IMG/VR virus record: IMGVR_UViG_3300051212_000271
Coordinates: 1 to 26,633 of that record
DNA: 26,633 bases
Origin: a virus
Direction: 5' to 3' (one strand)
In this document: positions 17,739 through 24,175 of the stretch, one piece after another
How the letters are laid out: each line of letters starts with the position of its first letter
Position numbering within the stretch: position 1 is the first letter of the stretch
Notes under the pieces: generated by a model
Database searches by the model: none
The model's input: the letters and a program-made list of their open reading frames with translations, nothing else
What the model was told of the DNA's origin: nothing
Position numbers and translations under genes: made by a program

Positions 17739-19436
17739 AATTCTATAGGTATAGGTAAAATTACCTCGTTCTTCTAGATTTTCTCCTAAAGCTGGAATTG
17801 TCTTGTACTTATAAAAAAATAACACTTGCCATGTATTATTTTTAAGTTCAGTCTGTGCTTCAAATATGATAAATTCATCTTCGTCAGTGACTTGAGGATT
17901 CTCTAATCCTTTGCCTAAATATTCATAATTATCAACCAAATTAGTTTTGCTCAATCCTAAACTGTTTTCACTATCCAGTAATAAGGATAATGTTCCCTTT
18001 CTAATACGTCGATATTGTCCTAAGGATTGATATAGATAATCAATCTCAATCATACAACTTACTGGGCCCACACCTGCTGTCGAAGATTTTGGCAGTGGGA
18101 ATCTAAATAAAAATTGTTTAGGATTTCCTTCTATATACTGTAATGGTACTGTGTTTGGAAATGTATTTTGATTAAAGCTTGATCCAGTAATTTCGCTTAC
18201 ATAGGCACTTCCACCTCTAACTTGAGCCGCGTGTCTGTCAAAGTAATTGTCAATAATAATATTGGTAACATCATTGGTTTCTATTTGTCCGTATAAGGAA
18301 GATTCAATAGCACCTCCTCCATTACCTACAAATTTGAAAGTATTTTTATTAATGATATTATTCTTACCTTGCCAAATTTTAATACCATGACGTTTTATGT
18401 CATCGAACTGTGAATTTTTAATAGTATTATTTTTTGGACCTAAGTTAGTTACTAGAGGAGTAGATGTAGTATCATAACCAAATACAATAGCATCTTCCAA
18501 TTTATAAAATATCATAGAATCAAATATATTATTTCTTATTTCCTTCTTTGCTACTAGCCCTTCTTTAAAATTATTAATTTTTACGTTTTTAAAAATATTA
18601 CTTTCGCAAGTGATTAGTACTTCACCTGGTATGCCATCATATGGATCATTACCAATAAAACTCTCCATATTAATGGCTCTACTAAATTGTCCTAAATCAG
18701 TATAGGTCCATAGCCCTTTTATATCTATATTTTCCAGTCTGCTATTTTTTACATATTTCAAATTAAGAGCCGGTGACTCAGGGTCTTGTACTTCTAATGT
18801 AAACCCTTCTAAACTAATATTCCTACATTGTCTTTGACTTAGCTGAGTAGGAGGGTTAGTCTGAGGATCATCAACAAATATAAAAGCAGGTTGACTTTGA
18901 GCCGATGGACTTGGTGTATATCTAAATATAGTTCTTCCCTGTCCTGCACCTACAATTCTAGTGTAGCTATAAATGTAAATTGGATCTGAAAATTGAAATA
19001 TTCCAGGACTAAATTCTAAAATAGCTCTAGTATCAGGACTCTCGCCGCCTAAACTATCTTTGTAAAGACGATCAATAGCTCTTTGAATATTAGTGGTTTC
19101 ATCTTCTTCATCAGGAAGACCTTGAATATTAAAACTACTAGCATTGAGCCTTTCGTCTAGTCTATCCTGTAAACTTCTAGCAAATGGTTGACTAGCACCT
19201 GTGGGAAAATTAACCTTATATGAATAATTATCGGTAAGAGAAAAGATATTACTCTTGGTTGTGAGTATTTCTACATTTTCCTCTTGGCTAGCACCTTCTG
19301 CTACTGTTCCGCCACCAATGTATAATTGTTTGGAATCAATACACCAGGCAAATTCACCACTGGCTAATTGGGGTATTCCATCAACACCTTTTAATCCACG
19401 ACGAATTTGTATTTTAGATATTTGTACGACAGCCAT
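17730..19436 (-). CDS. Beta-helix tail fibre/spike protein, 568 aa
   Basis: Residues 1 to about 50 (MAVVQISKIQIRRGLKG, LASGEFAWCID, LYIGGG) repeat the tropism-determinant-like N-terminal pattern of the 3,495-aa fibre, so both may dock on the same kind of site. Residues about 100-400 look like a pectate-lyase-type right-handed beta-helix: LEFSPGIFQF, YTRIVGAGQGRTIF, NISLEGFTLEV, NSRLENIDIKG and repeated N-I/N-T rungs. The last 150 residues form a separate beta-rich domain. A receptor-binding or depolymerase-type spike is plausible, but no catalytic triad is evident. A late promoter and an AAGGGGAAA ribosome binding site precede the ATG at 19436. Confidence 0.85.
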   Translation of the reverse strand: MAVVQISKIQIRRGLKGVDGIPQLASGEFAWCIDSKQLYIGGGTVAEGASQEENVEILTTKSNIFSLTDNYSYKVNFPTGASQPFARSLQDRLDERLNASSFNIQGLPDEEDETTNIQRAIDRLYKDSLGGESPDTRAILEFSPGIFQFSDPIYIYSYTRIVGAGQGRTIFRYTPSPSAQSQPAFIFVDDPQTNPPTQLSQRQCRNISLEGFTLEVQDPESPALNLKYVKNSRLENIDIKGLWTYTDLGQFSRAINMESFIGNDPYDGIPGEVLITCESNIFKNVKINNFKEGLVAKKEIRNNIFDSMIFYKLEDAIVFGYDTTSTPLVTNLGPKNNTIKNSQFDDIKRHGIKIWQGKNNIINKNTFKFVGNGGGAIESSLYGQIETNDVTNIIIDNYFDRHAAQVRGGSAYVSEITGSSFNQNTFPNTVPLQYIEGNPKQFLFRFPLPKSSTAGVGPVSCMIEIDYLYQSLGQYRRIRKGTLSLLLDSENSLGLSKTNLVDNYEYLGKGLENPQVTDEDEFIIFEAQTELKNNTWQVLFFYKYKTIPALGENLEERGNFTYTYRILS

Positions 19437-19454
19437 TGATTTTCCCCTTATTGG

Positions 19455-19463
19455 GTATTTATC
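19455..19463 (-). promoter_or_regulatory. T4-type late promoter (GATAAATAC)
   Basis: The minus-strand box GATAAATAC overlaps the TGA stop of the exonuclease gene (19464-19462) and lies 18 nt before the 568-aa fibre ATG. The short leader contains only the AAGGGGAAA ribosome binding site. The box is identical to the one before the giant fibre, suggesting co-timed late expression of the two fibres. Confidence 0.8.
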
Positions 19464-20178
19464 ACAGGATCGTGTAGTATTCTTCTACCCTATCAAACCA
19501 ACGATGACTCCAATAATCAAAGTCTTTACTCTCTAGTACAAATTGTTGATACTGTGGTTCTCCCCATTGTCCAGGGCTAGTTTCTGGGGGTCTAACACAC
19601 ATCATTATAACACCTTTGCGTATGTTTGTACCATACACAGCATTATGAGCTAGGGCATAAGCAGTGATCTGTAAGTAATAATCCTCAATCCATTCTAATT
19701 TTTTAGGTTTGTTAGTTTGTTTGAAGTCTAAGATGCTGGGTTCGCCGGCATGCATACCCACACAGTCTGTAGTGCCGGCATAAAGTTCTGGATAGTATAA
19801 TGGAACTTCGTTACCCCAGATCTCATCAATACCACCAAAACCCTCATCAATAACCTTTTTGGCCATTAACAAACTTTGTTGGGCATATGGATTGCTTACA
19901 CTATCTTTGATGCCTTCGCCTTTGATATAGCGTTCTAGGAAGGTATGCATCCTAGTACCACGGGCAGCGGCTTCTGTAGTAATAGCCTGTGCTTGTGCGT
20001 GGCCAACACGATTACGCCACTCCTTTAAGGCCTGTTTAGCCTCTTCTGGTTTGGTCTTGTCTAGTATAGTTGTTACACTGGGTACTCTACTACCATCTGG
20101 ACAAGCATATAATCTTTTGCCTGCTTGCTCTTCTCTGGTTAAGTTCTTGTATTCGTATATAGGATTTAGTAATGTCAT
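19462..20178 (-). CDS. PD-(D/E)XK exonuclease, RecB/MGME1-like
   Basis: A 238-aa nuclease with the ordered motifs of the RecB-like PD-(D/E)XK superfamily: GTRMH (Gly74...His78), Glu124 in NEVPLYY, Asp138 in AGTTD, Asp151-x-Lys153 in ILDFKQ, and the helical QxxxY motif Gln170...Tyr174. The family degrades DNA ends in recombination, replication or host DNA turnover; comparable exonucleases are annotated in T4-like cyanophages. It sits between structural genes but has its own consensus early promoter, so it is probably expressed before them. The start at 20178 coincides with the predicted transcription start, and no ribosome binding site fits between, so the mRNA from this promoter may be leaderless. 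Confidence 0.88.
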   Translation of the reverse strand: MTLLNPIYEYKNLTREEQAGKRLYACPDGSRVPSVTTILDKTKPEEAKQALKEWRNRVGHAQAQAITTEAAARGTRMHTFLERYIKGEGIKDSVSNPYAQQSLLMAKKVIDEGFGGIDEIWGNEVPLYYPELYAGTTDCVGMHAGEPSILDFKQTNKPKKLEWIEDYYLQITAYALAHNAVYGTNIRKGVIMMCVRPPETSPGQWGEPQYQQFVLESKDFDYWSHRWFDRVEEYYTIL

Positions 20179-20184
20179 CTCGCT

Positions 20185-20212
20185 ATTATACTATTTTTTA
20201 TTATTTTGTCAA
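20185..20212 (-). promoter_or_regulatory. Consensus early promoter for the exonuclease
   Basis: On the minus strand TTGACA (20212-20207), a 16-nt AT-rich spacer and TATAAT (20190-20185). Both hexamers are perfect and the spacing equals that of the two plus-strand promoters at 24468 and 25188. The -35 shares bases with the TGA that ends the frameshift extension. The predicted start of transcription is at about 20178, the A of the exonuclease ATG. Confidence 0.85.
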
Positions 20213-20532
20213 CGTCTTCGGTTAAGTGCGCTCTTTGCCATACTTTTTGTAAGGTTACCTGCGTTGGGATCACCACCTGACTGTGATGGCATTTCTGATG
20301 CACTAGTCTTTAATTTTACACCTTGTGGATCAAAGCTACATATTTCAGCAAAGCTAGGATTGGCTTCAAAACGTGGACCAAATTTGCTAGGGCTGTCTAT
20401 ACGTTGCCCTAGCACATTTTGTGTTAAATTGCCTAATGCGTTCCAATTGATTACTTCTGGATTGCCTGCACTATCAGCAGCATTACGTTTGGCTACTAAT
20501 AGATCAAATAACTTATCTTGATTTTCAGTTAC
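20209..20532 (-). CDS. -1 frame extension of the 317-aa protein, 107 codons
   Basis: Directly after the A9 run, the -1 frame is open for 107 codons (VTENQDKLFDLLVAKRNAAD... to ALNRRR, TGA at 20211-20209). Its codon choice and composition look like its neighbours, so it reads as real coding sequence. It has no ATG near its beginning; the only plausible start is a GTG at 20415-20413 with no ribosome binding site, giving 68 aa. In this frame there is a stop 9 codons upstream of the run, so the extension can only be reached in full by slippage in the run. A fused product would be 424 aa. The alternative is a one-base homopolymer error, since A10 would fuse the frames. Confidence 0.7.
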   Translation of the reverse strand, partial: VTENQDKLFDLLVAKRNAADSAGNPEVINWNALGNLTQNVLGQRIDSPSKFGPRFEANPSFAEICSFDPQGVKLKTSASEMPSQSGGDPNAGNLTKSMAKSALNRRR

Positions 20533-21482
20533 TTTTTTTTTGTAAGTATGGCTGCTAGTCTACGGCTATATTCAGCTGTCTCACGCATAGCACGACCAGC
20601 TGCTCCTTCTTCACCGCCAGCAGCGGCGCCTAGTTCATCTTCCATACCAGCTGCGGCATCAGGAGCTCCTACTTCTGGAGGTCCCATACCAGCAGGACCT
20701 GCCATACCTAAGCCTGCTCCGCCTGGTGCTTCTGTGCCTGTTAATACACTAGTGGCCTGTGCTAGTAATTGACGATTCTTTTCTAGTGCCAAATAAATTT
20801 CATCCAGTGCTGGTCGAACTGTTTGTTCAAAACTAGTACTGACATCTGTGCCCATTTCATCTCTTATAGAGTCTAATAAATCTAACATGGCTTCGGACTT
20901 CATACTTGCTACGTCCTCTAGCCAGCCTGTGATACGATCTGTCATGTCCTTTGCGGCCATGATCAATTCTGCCTTTTCTTCTTCGCCTTCTGTTAAGCGC
21001 AGATCACGAACAACACCCTTGGCTGTTGTCTCATCTAGGTCATAACGAATAATTAGTTCGCTGACTACTTCCTCATCAGCATCACGCTCTAACATTAAAC
21101 GCTGGCGTGCGTTGGCCTTCCATTGTTCTGGGAATCTATAACTACGTAGTCTACGCTGTGCCTGATGATATTCTTTTAAACTTTTTGCCTTGCGCTCTTT
21201 TTTCTTCTCTTCGGCCTTTTCGCCATTTTCTTCACGCTCAGCGATCTCTTGATTGATTACGTCAAGCATACGTTGGTTCTTTTGATATTTGTGATCTTCC
21301 AATACACTGTCATAACTATTAACACTTTCAAATTGACTTTGCTCTGTGCGTAGTTTATTTCTAGCATCGTATAACTGTTCCATTGTGAACTTTTCTAATG
21401 CTATTTTATAGCCAAATTGACGGCCTAAATTTTCATTTAATTTCTTGCTGGTAATGGGTTTTTGAAGATCATTGATGTTCAT
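20529..21482 (-). CDS. Coiled-coil virion/assembly protein, 317 aa (0-frame product)
   Basis: The start is MNINDLQKPITSKKLNENLG with a conserved-looking N-terminal domain (GYKIALEKFTMEQLYDARNKL), then a charged coiled-coil region (residues about 75-120, EIAEREENGEKAEEKKKERK), further helices, and an Ala/Gly/Pro-rich tail (residues about 245-300) before RRLAAILTKKK. The layout recalls structural or scaffold-type proteins of T4-like cyanophages; I cannot assign a T4 gene number. A late promoter overlaps the preceding gene's stop and AGGA precedes the ATG. The final codons AAA AAA AAG are followed at once by TAA and form a -1 slippery site, so this may be only the shorter of two products. Confidence 0.82.
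   Translation of the reverse strand: MNINDLQKPITSKKLNENLGRQFGYKIALEKFTMEQLYDARNKLRTEQSQFESVNSYDSVLEDHKYQKNQRMLDVINQEIAEREENGEKAEEKKKERKAKSLKEYHQAQRRLRSYRFPEQWKANARQRLMLERDADEEVVSELIIRYDLDETTAKGVVRDLRLTEGEEEKAELIMAAKDMTDRITGWLEDVASMKSEAMLDLLDSIRDEMGTDVSTSFEQTVRPALDEIYLALEKNRQLLAQATSVLTGTEAPGGAGLGMAGPAGMGPPEVGAPDAAAGMEDELGAAAGGEEGAAGRAMRETAEYSRRLAAILTKKK
20532..20541 (-). other. Slippery A9 run, A_AAA_AAG then stop
   Basis: On the minus strand nine A residues (20541-20533) followed by G give the in-frame heptamer A_AAA_AAG at 20538-20532, the same heptamer used for -1 frameshifting in E. coli dnaX, immediately followed by TAA. A run of nine A also suits transcriptional slippage. I see only a weak possible downstream stem (TAACT...AGTTA) and no upstream Shine-Dalgarno stimulator, which makes polymerase slippage at least as likely as ribosomal frameshifting. 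Confidence 0.7.
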
Positions 21483-21503
21483 ACCGAGTTCCTAATATTT
21501 AAG

Positions 21504-21512
21504 ATATTTATC
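21504..21512 (-). promoter_or_regulatory. T4-type late promoter (GATAAATAT)
   Basis: The minus-strand box GATAAATAT spans the TAA stop of the 146-aa gene (21510-21508) and lies 21 nt before the ATG of the 317-aa gene. A second TAAATA follows shortly downstream (CTTAAATATTAG) but is a poorer match. Confidence 0.72.
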
Positions 21513-21948
21513 TGAATGCGTAATTAAACGCCTGAGTTATTTCTTGCTTGTAATAGTCAGCACGATCACGACTTTGTTCATAACGCCATAAGAATACATC
21601 ACGTTTGACTTCGTCTTTGGTATACTTATACCGTTCTTTAAAATGTGTACTATCTACGTAGCTGCTCCAATAGCGTTGATCCAAATCTCTTATACGATAC
21701 ATGGCCATTATTTGATTATATCTATGCTGCTTTGCTGCCATTAGTGCGCTACTCTTTAGGTAAAAACTGGCTATATTGTTTCTAAGACGTTTACCCACTT
21801 GAATAAGATCCCACTGACCAAACTTATTTTTTTTAATAATATAATTGTTATAGGCTACACTGCCGTCATCTAATATCACGGCAGGCATTATTTTGTTTAC
21901 GTCAGTGAGTAATTTATTGAACTTGGTTACTGCTCTGTCTATAGTCAT
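21508..21948 (-). CDS. Conserved-looking small phage protein, 146 aa
   Basis: I do not recognise a named family. The protein is basic and aromatic-rich. An N-terminal helical part (RAVTKFNKLLTDVNKIMP) is followed by a beta segment (VAYNNYIIKKNKFGQWDLIQ) that looks like a short fold-conserved stretch, then long charged helices with many Tyr/Arg (YRIRDLDQRYWSSYVD, FLWRYEQSRDRADYYKQE). The start at 21948 overlaps the end of the 74-aa gene by 35 nt with GGTAGTGG before it. It lies in the late block between a 74-aa protein and the 317-aa coiled-coil protein, so a virion or assembly role is likely but unproven. Confidence 0.75.
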   Translation of the reverse strand: MTIDRAVTKFNKLLTDVNKIMPAVILDDGSVAYNNYIIKKNKFGQWDLIQVGKRLRNNIASFYLKSSALMAAKQHRYNQIMAMYRIRDLDQRYWSSYVDSTHFKERYKYTKDEVKRDVFLWRYEQSRDRADYYKQEITQAFNYAFR

Positions 21949-22138
21949 TGGCCACTACCTTTGGATTAACACTGCCTATCTTAATTAATAAACTTTTTCT
22001 AATTAAGTTCTCTGCTACGTGTTGTTCACGTTCTGGTAACATACTTAGCAGAGTTGGCCTATCTAATCGCTTCAATAAGGCACGCTCTTCATTGGTAGTG
22101 AAGATTTCAAAGCTACGTACAAGTTCGTTTATTTTCAT
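21914..22138 (-). CDS. Small phage protein, 74 aa
   Basis: MKINELVRSFEIFTTNEERALLKRL... is a helical protein; the pattern RSFE.fTTNEER...L and a later ENLIRKSL look like a conserved small-protein family that I associate with aquatic T4-like phages, of unknown function. The sequence is consistent with a helix-turn-helix-like bundle or winged-helix (EERALLKRLDRPTLLSML, AENLIRKSLLIKIG), but no DNA-binding claim is made. Its ATG overlaps the stop of the 195-aa gene (ATGA) and its end overlaps the 146-aa gene by 35 nt, so the three are translated as a coupled set. Confidence 0.75.
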   Translation of the reverse strand: MKINELVRSFEIFTTNEERALLKRLDRPTLLSMLPEREQHVAENLIRKSLLIKIGSVNPKVVANDYRQSSNQVQ

Positions 22139-22722
22139 AATCCTGCTAGTTTCTTAAGGTCTATAACGTCTTGTTTTTGTTTTGCTGATGATTTAACTTC
22201 TACATTGCTGATACGTTTGGCTAGGTTAACTATATCTTTACCTTCAAAGTAGTGATCTTTATCTGTGACATTTTGCATGGCCTTACGCATCATGGCTTTT
22301 TCTCTATAGTCATCATCATAGCCTGTTGGCACATAACCAGCTTCTACCATCTCTGGATCTTCTTCCATCTCCTCTGCGGCGGCTTGGTTTTGCTGCTGTC
22401 CTTGTCCAGGAGGATTAGGTGTTAATGGACTACCTGGTTGACTGGGCGCATCCGTAGCTGCCATGTTCACTTCAGCACCTTGCTGTAATTGTGGAGTAGG
22501 TGGTGCTGCGTTAGGATCTGCCATAGGATTTACAGTAATTCCCTCGGGGCCTTGCTGTATAGCATTTGGATTTTTACTGGGATCAAATGTAGTCTTAGCC
22601 TGAGTTTCAGGATTCTGTAGTGTAACTTGATTAGGTGAAGCCTGTACAACTTTCATCTTGGTCATTTGTCCTGGCGGTTGTGGATTTTCTCTTATTTTAC
22701 CTGTTACTTCATATATTTTCAT
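22135..22722 (-). CDS. Proline/glutamine-rich protein, 195 aa
   Basis: Three parts are visible: an N-terminal beta-like segment (MKIYEVTGKIRENPQPPGQMTKMKVVQASPNQVTL), a disordered Pro/Gln/Ala/Asn-rich middle (residues about 60-125), and a charged C-terminal helical part (DDDYREKAMMRKAMQNV, GKDIVNLAKRISNVEV, DVIDLKKLAGL). A linker or assembly protein in the late operon is plausible. The late promoter at 22754 precedes it, and the GGAG ribosome binding site lies in the loop of a 4-bp hairpin (CTGG-AGA-CCAG). It is coupled to the 74-aa gene by an ATGA overlap. I cannot name the family. Confidence 0.75.
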   Translation of the reverse strand: MKIYEVTGKIRENPQPPGQMTKMKVVQASPNQVTLQNPETQAKTTFDPSKNPNAIQQGPEGITVNPMADPNAAPPTPQLQQGAEVNMAATDAPSQPGSPLTPNPPGQGQQQNQAAAEEMEEDPEMVEAGYVPTGYDDDYREKAMMRKAMQNVTDKDHYFEGKDIVNLAKRISNVEVKSSAKQKQDVIDLKKLAGL

Positions 22723-22753
22723 TACTGGTCTCCAGGCCTAGTCAGCCTATATC

Positions 22754-22762
22754 TTATTTATT
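22754..22762 (-). promoter_or_regulatory. Late promoter (AATAAATAA)
   Basis: The minus-strand box AATAAATAA overlaps the TAA stop of the 131-aa gene (22760-22758) and lies 31 nt before the ATG at 22722. The first base deviates from the consensus T, and the AT-rich context lowers certainty. Confidence 0.62.
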
Positions 22763-23153
22763 TAAGCATTTCGAAACTGATATTGACCCCAGGTACCCAC
22801 ATAGCAGGCTTACAATCTATAGTTTCTGTCAGTCCTGGAATATAAGGAACTAGCTTAAAATCTTGTTTTAAAAAAGCTACGTCATCACCATTATCTGAAA
22901 ACAAATATTCCATCTCTACGTTCCAATCAAAGATCCATATACTACATAATTGTTTTCCTACCATCCCGTATCTTTCAGGATAATCAATAATTACTTTAGG
23001 AGGATAATCATATGATATATTAGATCGCATACCAATAGTATTGATCAATGTATCAAAATTTTGTTGTTGTAGACGAGCCTGTTCTTTACCAGGCTCGTTT
23101 CGATATTGAGTTGTATTGGTAATATCTACTGTGGTGTGGATTCTATATTGCAT
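22758..23153 (-). CDS. Conserved-looking small phage protein, 131 aa
   Basis: The protein starts MQYRIHTTVDITNTTQYRNEPGKEQARLQQQNFDTLINTIGMR, then a beta-rich part with YMFSD/YLFSDNGDDVAFLKQDFKLVPYIPGL. The N-terminal stretch (IHTTVDIT.T.QYR.EPGKE...QQQNF.T...T.G.R) is, to my memory, a recurring pattern in T4-like cyanophages, where it has no firm function. A Trp-rich segment (SIWIFDWNVEMEYLF) suggests a compact fold. The spacing of 19 nt to the 119-aa gene is short and only GTGG precedes the ATG, so initiation may depend on coupling. The late promoter of the next gene is written into its last codon and stop. Confidence 0.78.
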   Translation of the reverse strand: MQYRIHTTVDITNTTQYRNEPGKEQARLQQQNFDTLINTIGMRSNISYDYPPKVIIDYPERYGMVGKQLCSIWIFDWNVEMEYLFSDNGDDVAFLKQDFKLVPYIPGLTETIDCKPAMWVPGVNISFEMLK

Positions 23154-23172
23154 CCACTATTTACTATGTAGA

Positions 23173-23532
23173 TTACTTCAGCATCTTAATCACGGCGTCA
23201 CCGTGGGCAGCGATCCATCCTATGGCAATGGCCACACCGGATATTATATATACCCACTTCATTTTAAAGTCTTGTAGTTCAGCGATCTTTTTCTTTAGAT
23301 CACCTTGAGCCTTATCCTGTTCCTCTTTTCTACGATCTAGTTTGTCATAGAAGATGTCACGATTCTGTTCGTACTTTTCTTCCATGTCGTCTAATTTCTT
23401 CATCATTATGTCATGATTGGAGGCTATGGTATTTTTGGTTTCTTTGACTTCTTCTTTGATGTCATCTACTTTTTCATTTAGGTGTGCTACCTTTGTTTCA
23501 ACTACACCTAATCTTTCTTCTGCGGTTGGCAT
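23173..23532 (-). CDS. Coiled-coil protein with C-terminal membrane helix, 119 aa
   Basis: Residues about 5-90 are a highly charged heptad-type coiled coil (GVVETKVAHLNEKVDDIKEEVKETK..., LDRRKEEQDKAQGDLKKKIAEL). Residues about 93-110 (MKWVYIISGVAIAIGWIA) form one membrane segment, followed by a short tail HGDAVIKMLK. This layout resembles XhlA-type haemolysin/holin-accessory proteins, which are membrane-anchored coiled coils near lysis genes. A membrane or lysis role is inferred from topology only; no endolysin or holin is visible beside it. It has its own late promoter and GGAG before the ATG. Confidence 0.8.
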   Translation of the reverse strand: MPTAEERLGVVETKVAHLNEKVDDIKEEVKETKNTIASNHDIMMKKLDDMEEKYEQNRDIFYDKLDRRKEEQDKAQGDLKKKIAELQDFKMKWVYIISGVAIAIGWIAAHGDAVIKMLK

Positions 23533-23556
23533 GGCTCGGCTCCATATCGTCTTAAA

Positions 23557-23565
23557 ATATTTATT
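23557..23565 (-). promoter_or_regulatory. Late promoter (AATAAATAT)
   Basis: The minus-strand box AATAAATAT lies 24 nt before the ATG of the 119-aa gene and just downstream of the terminator at 23600-23622, so it restarts transcription for the next late unit. The first base differs from the T4 consensus. Confidence 0.68.
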
Positions 23566-23595
23566 TGGATATAGTACAAAAGTTATATACGTAGA

Positions 23596-23622
23596 AAAAT
23601 AAAAAGGGCTCCGAAGAGCCCT
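23596..23622 (-). terminator. Intrinsic terminator with UUCG loop
   Basis: On the minus strand AGGGCTC-TTCG-GAGCCCT (23622-23605) forms a 7-bp stem with a UUCG tetraloop, followed by TTTTATTTTTC. It ends the unit holding the 140-aa gene, 30 nt after its stop. On the plus strand the same hairpin is followed by only TAGTTTTCC, so termination should be mainly leftward. Confidence 0.92.
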
Positions 23623-23652
23623 AGTTTTCCCATCCCGATTGAGAAATTAAAA

Positions 23653-24075
23653 TTAGAACAATGTGGTTACGCTACCAACTTCAACTAGAGCAGTTGTTGC
23701 TGGAGCGGCAGTTGTACCTGCTACACCACTACCACTTCCGCTACTATATCCATCTTCTACATAGTCAACTAATGCGCCTGTACCACCAAGAGCACGATCA
23801 GCACGACGAGCAATGATGTTGCTATCTAATGCGTGACTATCACCAACAAAAATTACACTATTAGTGTCAAATTCAATTAGGGCACCTGTTGTACCAAACT
23901 CTTGTGCTAGAGCTTCTGCTGTGCTACCAATACCAAATGTAAAGTTACCTGAAGCTTTTGTGATTTTCCAAGCACGGATTTGTAAGTGATCATACAATGT
24001 ATTATTGGCATGGCCAATACCATTAACACGGCCGGTTTCTAGTACGCCGCCAACTAATATTTTCATTTCTGGCAT
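23653..24075 (-). CDS. Probable virion protein, 140 aa
   Basis: The start chosen is MPEMKILVGG at 24075, because GAGGAG precedes it; an upstream in-frame ATG at 24111 would begin inside the leader hairpin and is unlikely. The sequence is beta-rich (VGGVLETGRVNGIGHANN, LQIRAWKITKASGNFTFGIG, ALIEFDTNSVIFVGD) and ends with a Gly/Ser then Ala/Thr linker and TALVEVGSVTTLF. I do not recognise the family. A single-gene transcription unit with late promoter, structured leader, strong ribosome binding site and strong terminator suggests very high late expression, as for a decoration, tube or other abundant structural protein. That functional reading is inference. Confidence 0.82.
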   Translation of the reverse strand: MPEMKILVGGVLETGRVNGIGHANNTLYDHLQIRAWKITKASGNFTFGIGSTAEALAQEFGTTGALIEFDTNSVIFVGDSHALDSNIIARRADRALGGTGALVDYVEDGYSSGSGSGVAGTTAAPATTALVEVGSVTTLF

Positions 24076-24097
24076 GTTATTCTCCTCGTTGCCTTTG

Positions 24098-24114
24098 CCC
24101 GTCAACTCCACGGG
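24098..24114 (-). promoter_or_regulatory. Leader hairpin before the 140-aa gene
   Basis: On the minus strand CCCGT (24114-24110 read as CCCGT) pairs with ACGGG (24102-24098) around a 7-nt loop GGAGTTG. It lies at the very 5' end of the expected late transcript, whose leader is about 45 nt. Structured 5' ends commonly stabilise abundant phage late mRNAs. A second GGAG in the loop is not the functional ribosome binding site. Confidence 0.65.
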
Positions 24115-24124
24115 ACTCGTATAA

Positions 24125-24133
24125 TTATTTATC
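24125..24133 (-). promoter_or_regulatory. T4-type late promoter (GATAAATAA)
   Basis: The minus-strand box GATAAATAA lies 49 nt before the ATG at 24075, about the same distance as the late promoter of the giant fibre. It starts the unit that ends at the UUCG terminator. Confidence 0.78.
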
Positions 24134-24175
24134 GGTTTTGGAGAATTCTACCCAGTTTGGGTAAATTTTAGTATT

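Noticed and set aside
3155-19436. Diversity-generating retroelement suggested by the Mtd-like fibre N-termini
   Set aside because: No reverse transcriptase, template repeat or adenine-biased variable repeat is visible in the window. The shared part is the attachment domain, not the variable domain.
23155-23163. AGTAAATAG-like box before the 131-aa gene
   Set aside because: Two mismatches to the late consensus and too close to the ATG to leave a transcript start and ribosome binding site.
24150-24162. Small inverted repeat ACCCA-GTT-TGGGT after the 86-aa gene
   Set aside because: Only 5 bp of stem and no T-run in the leftward direction, so it does not qualify as a terminator.
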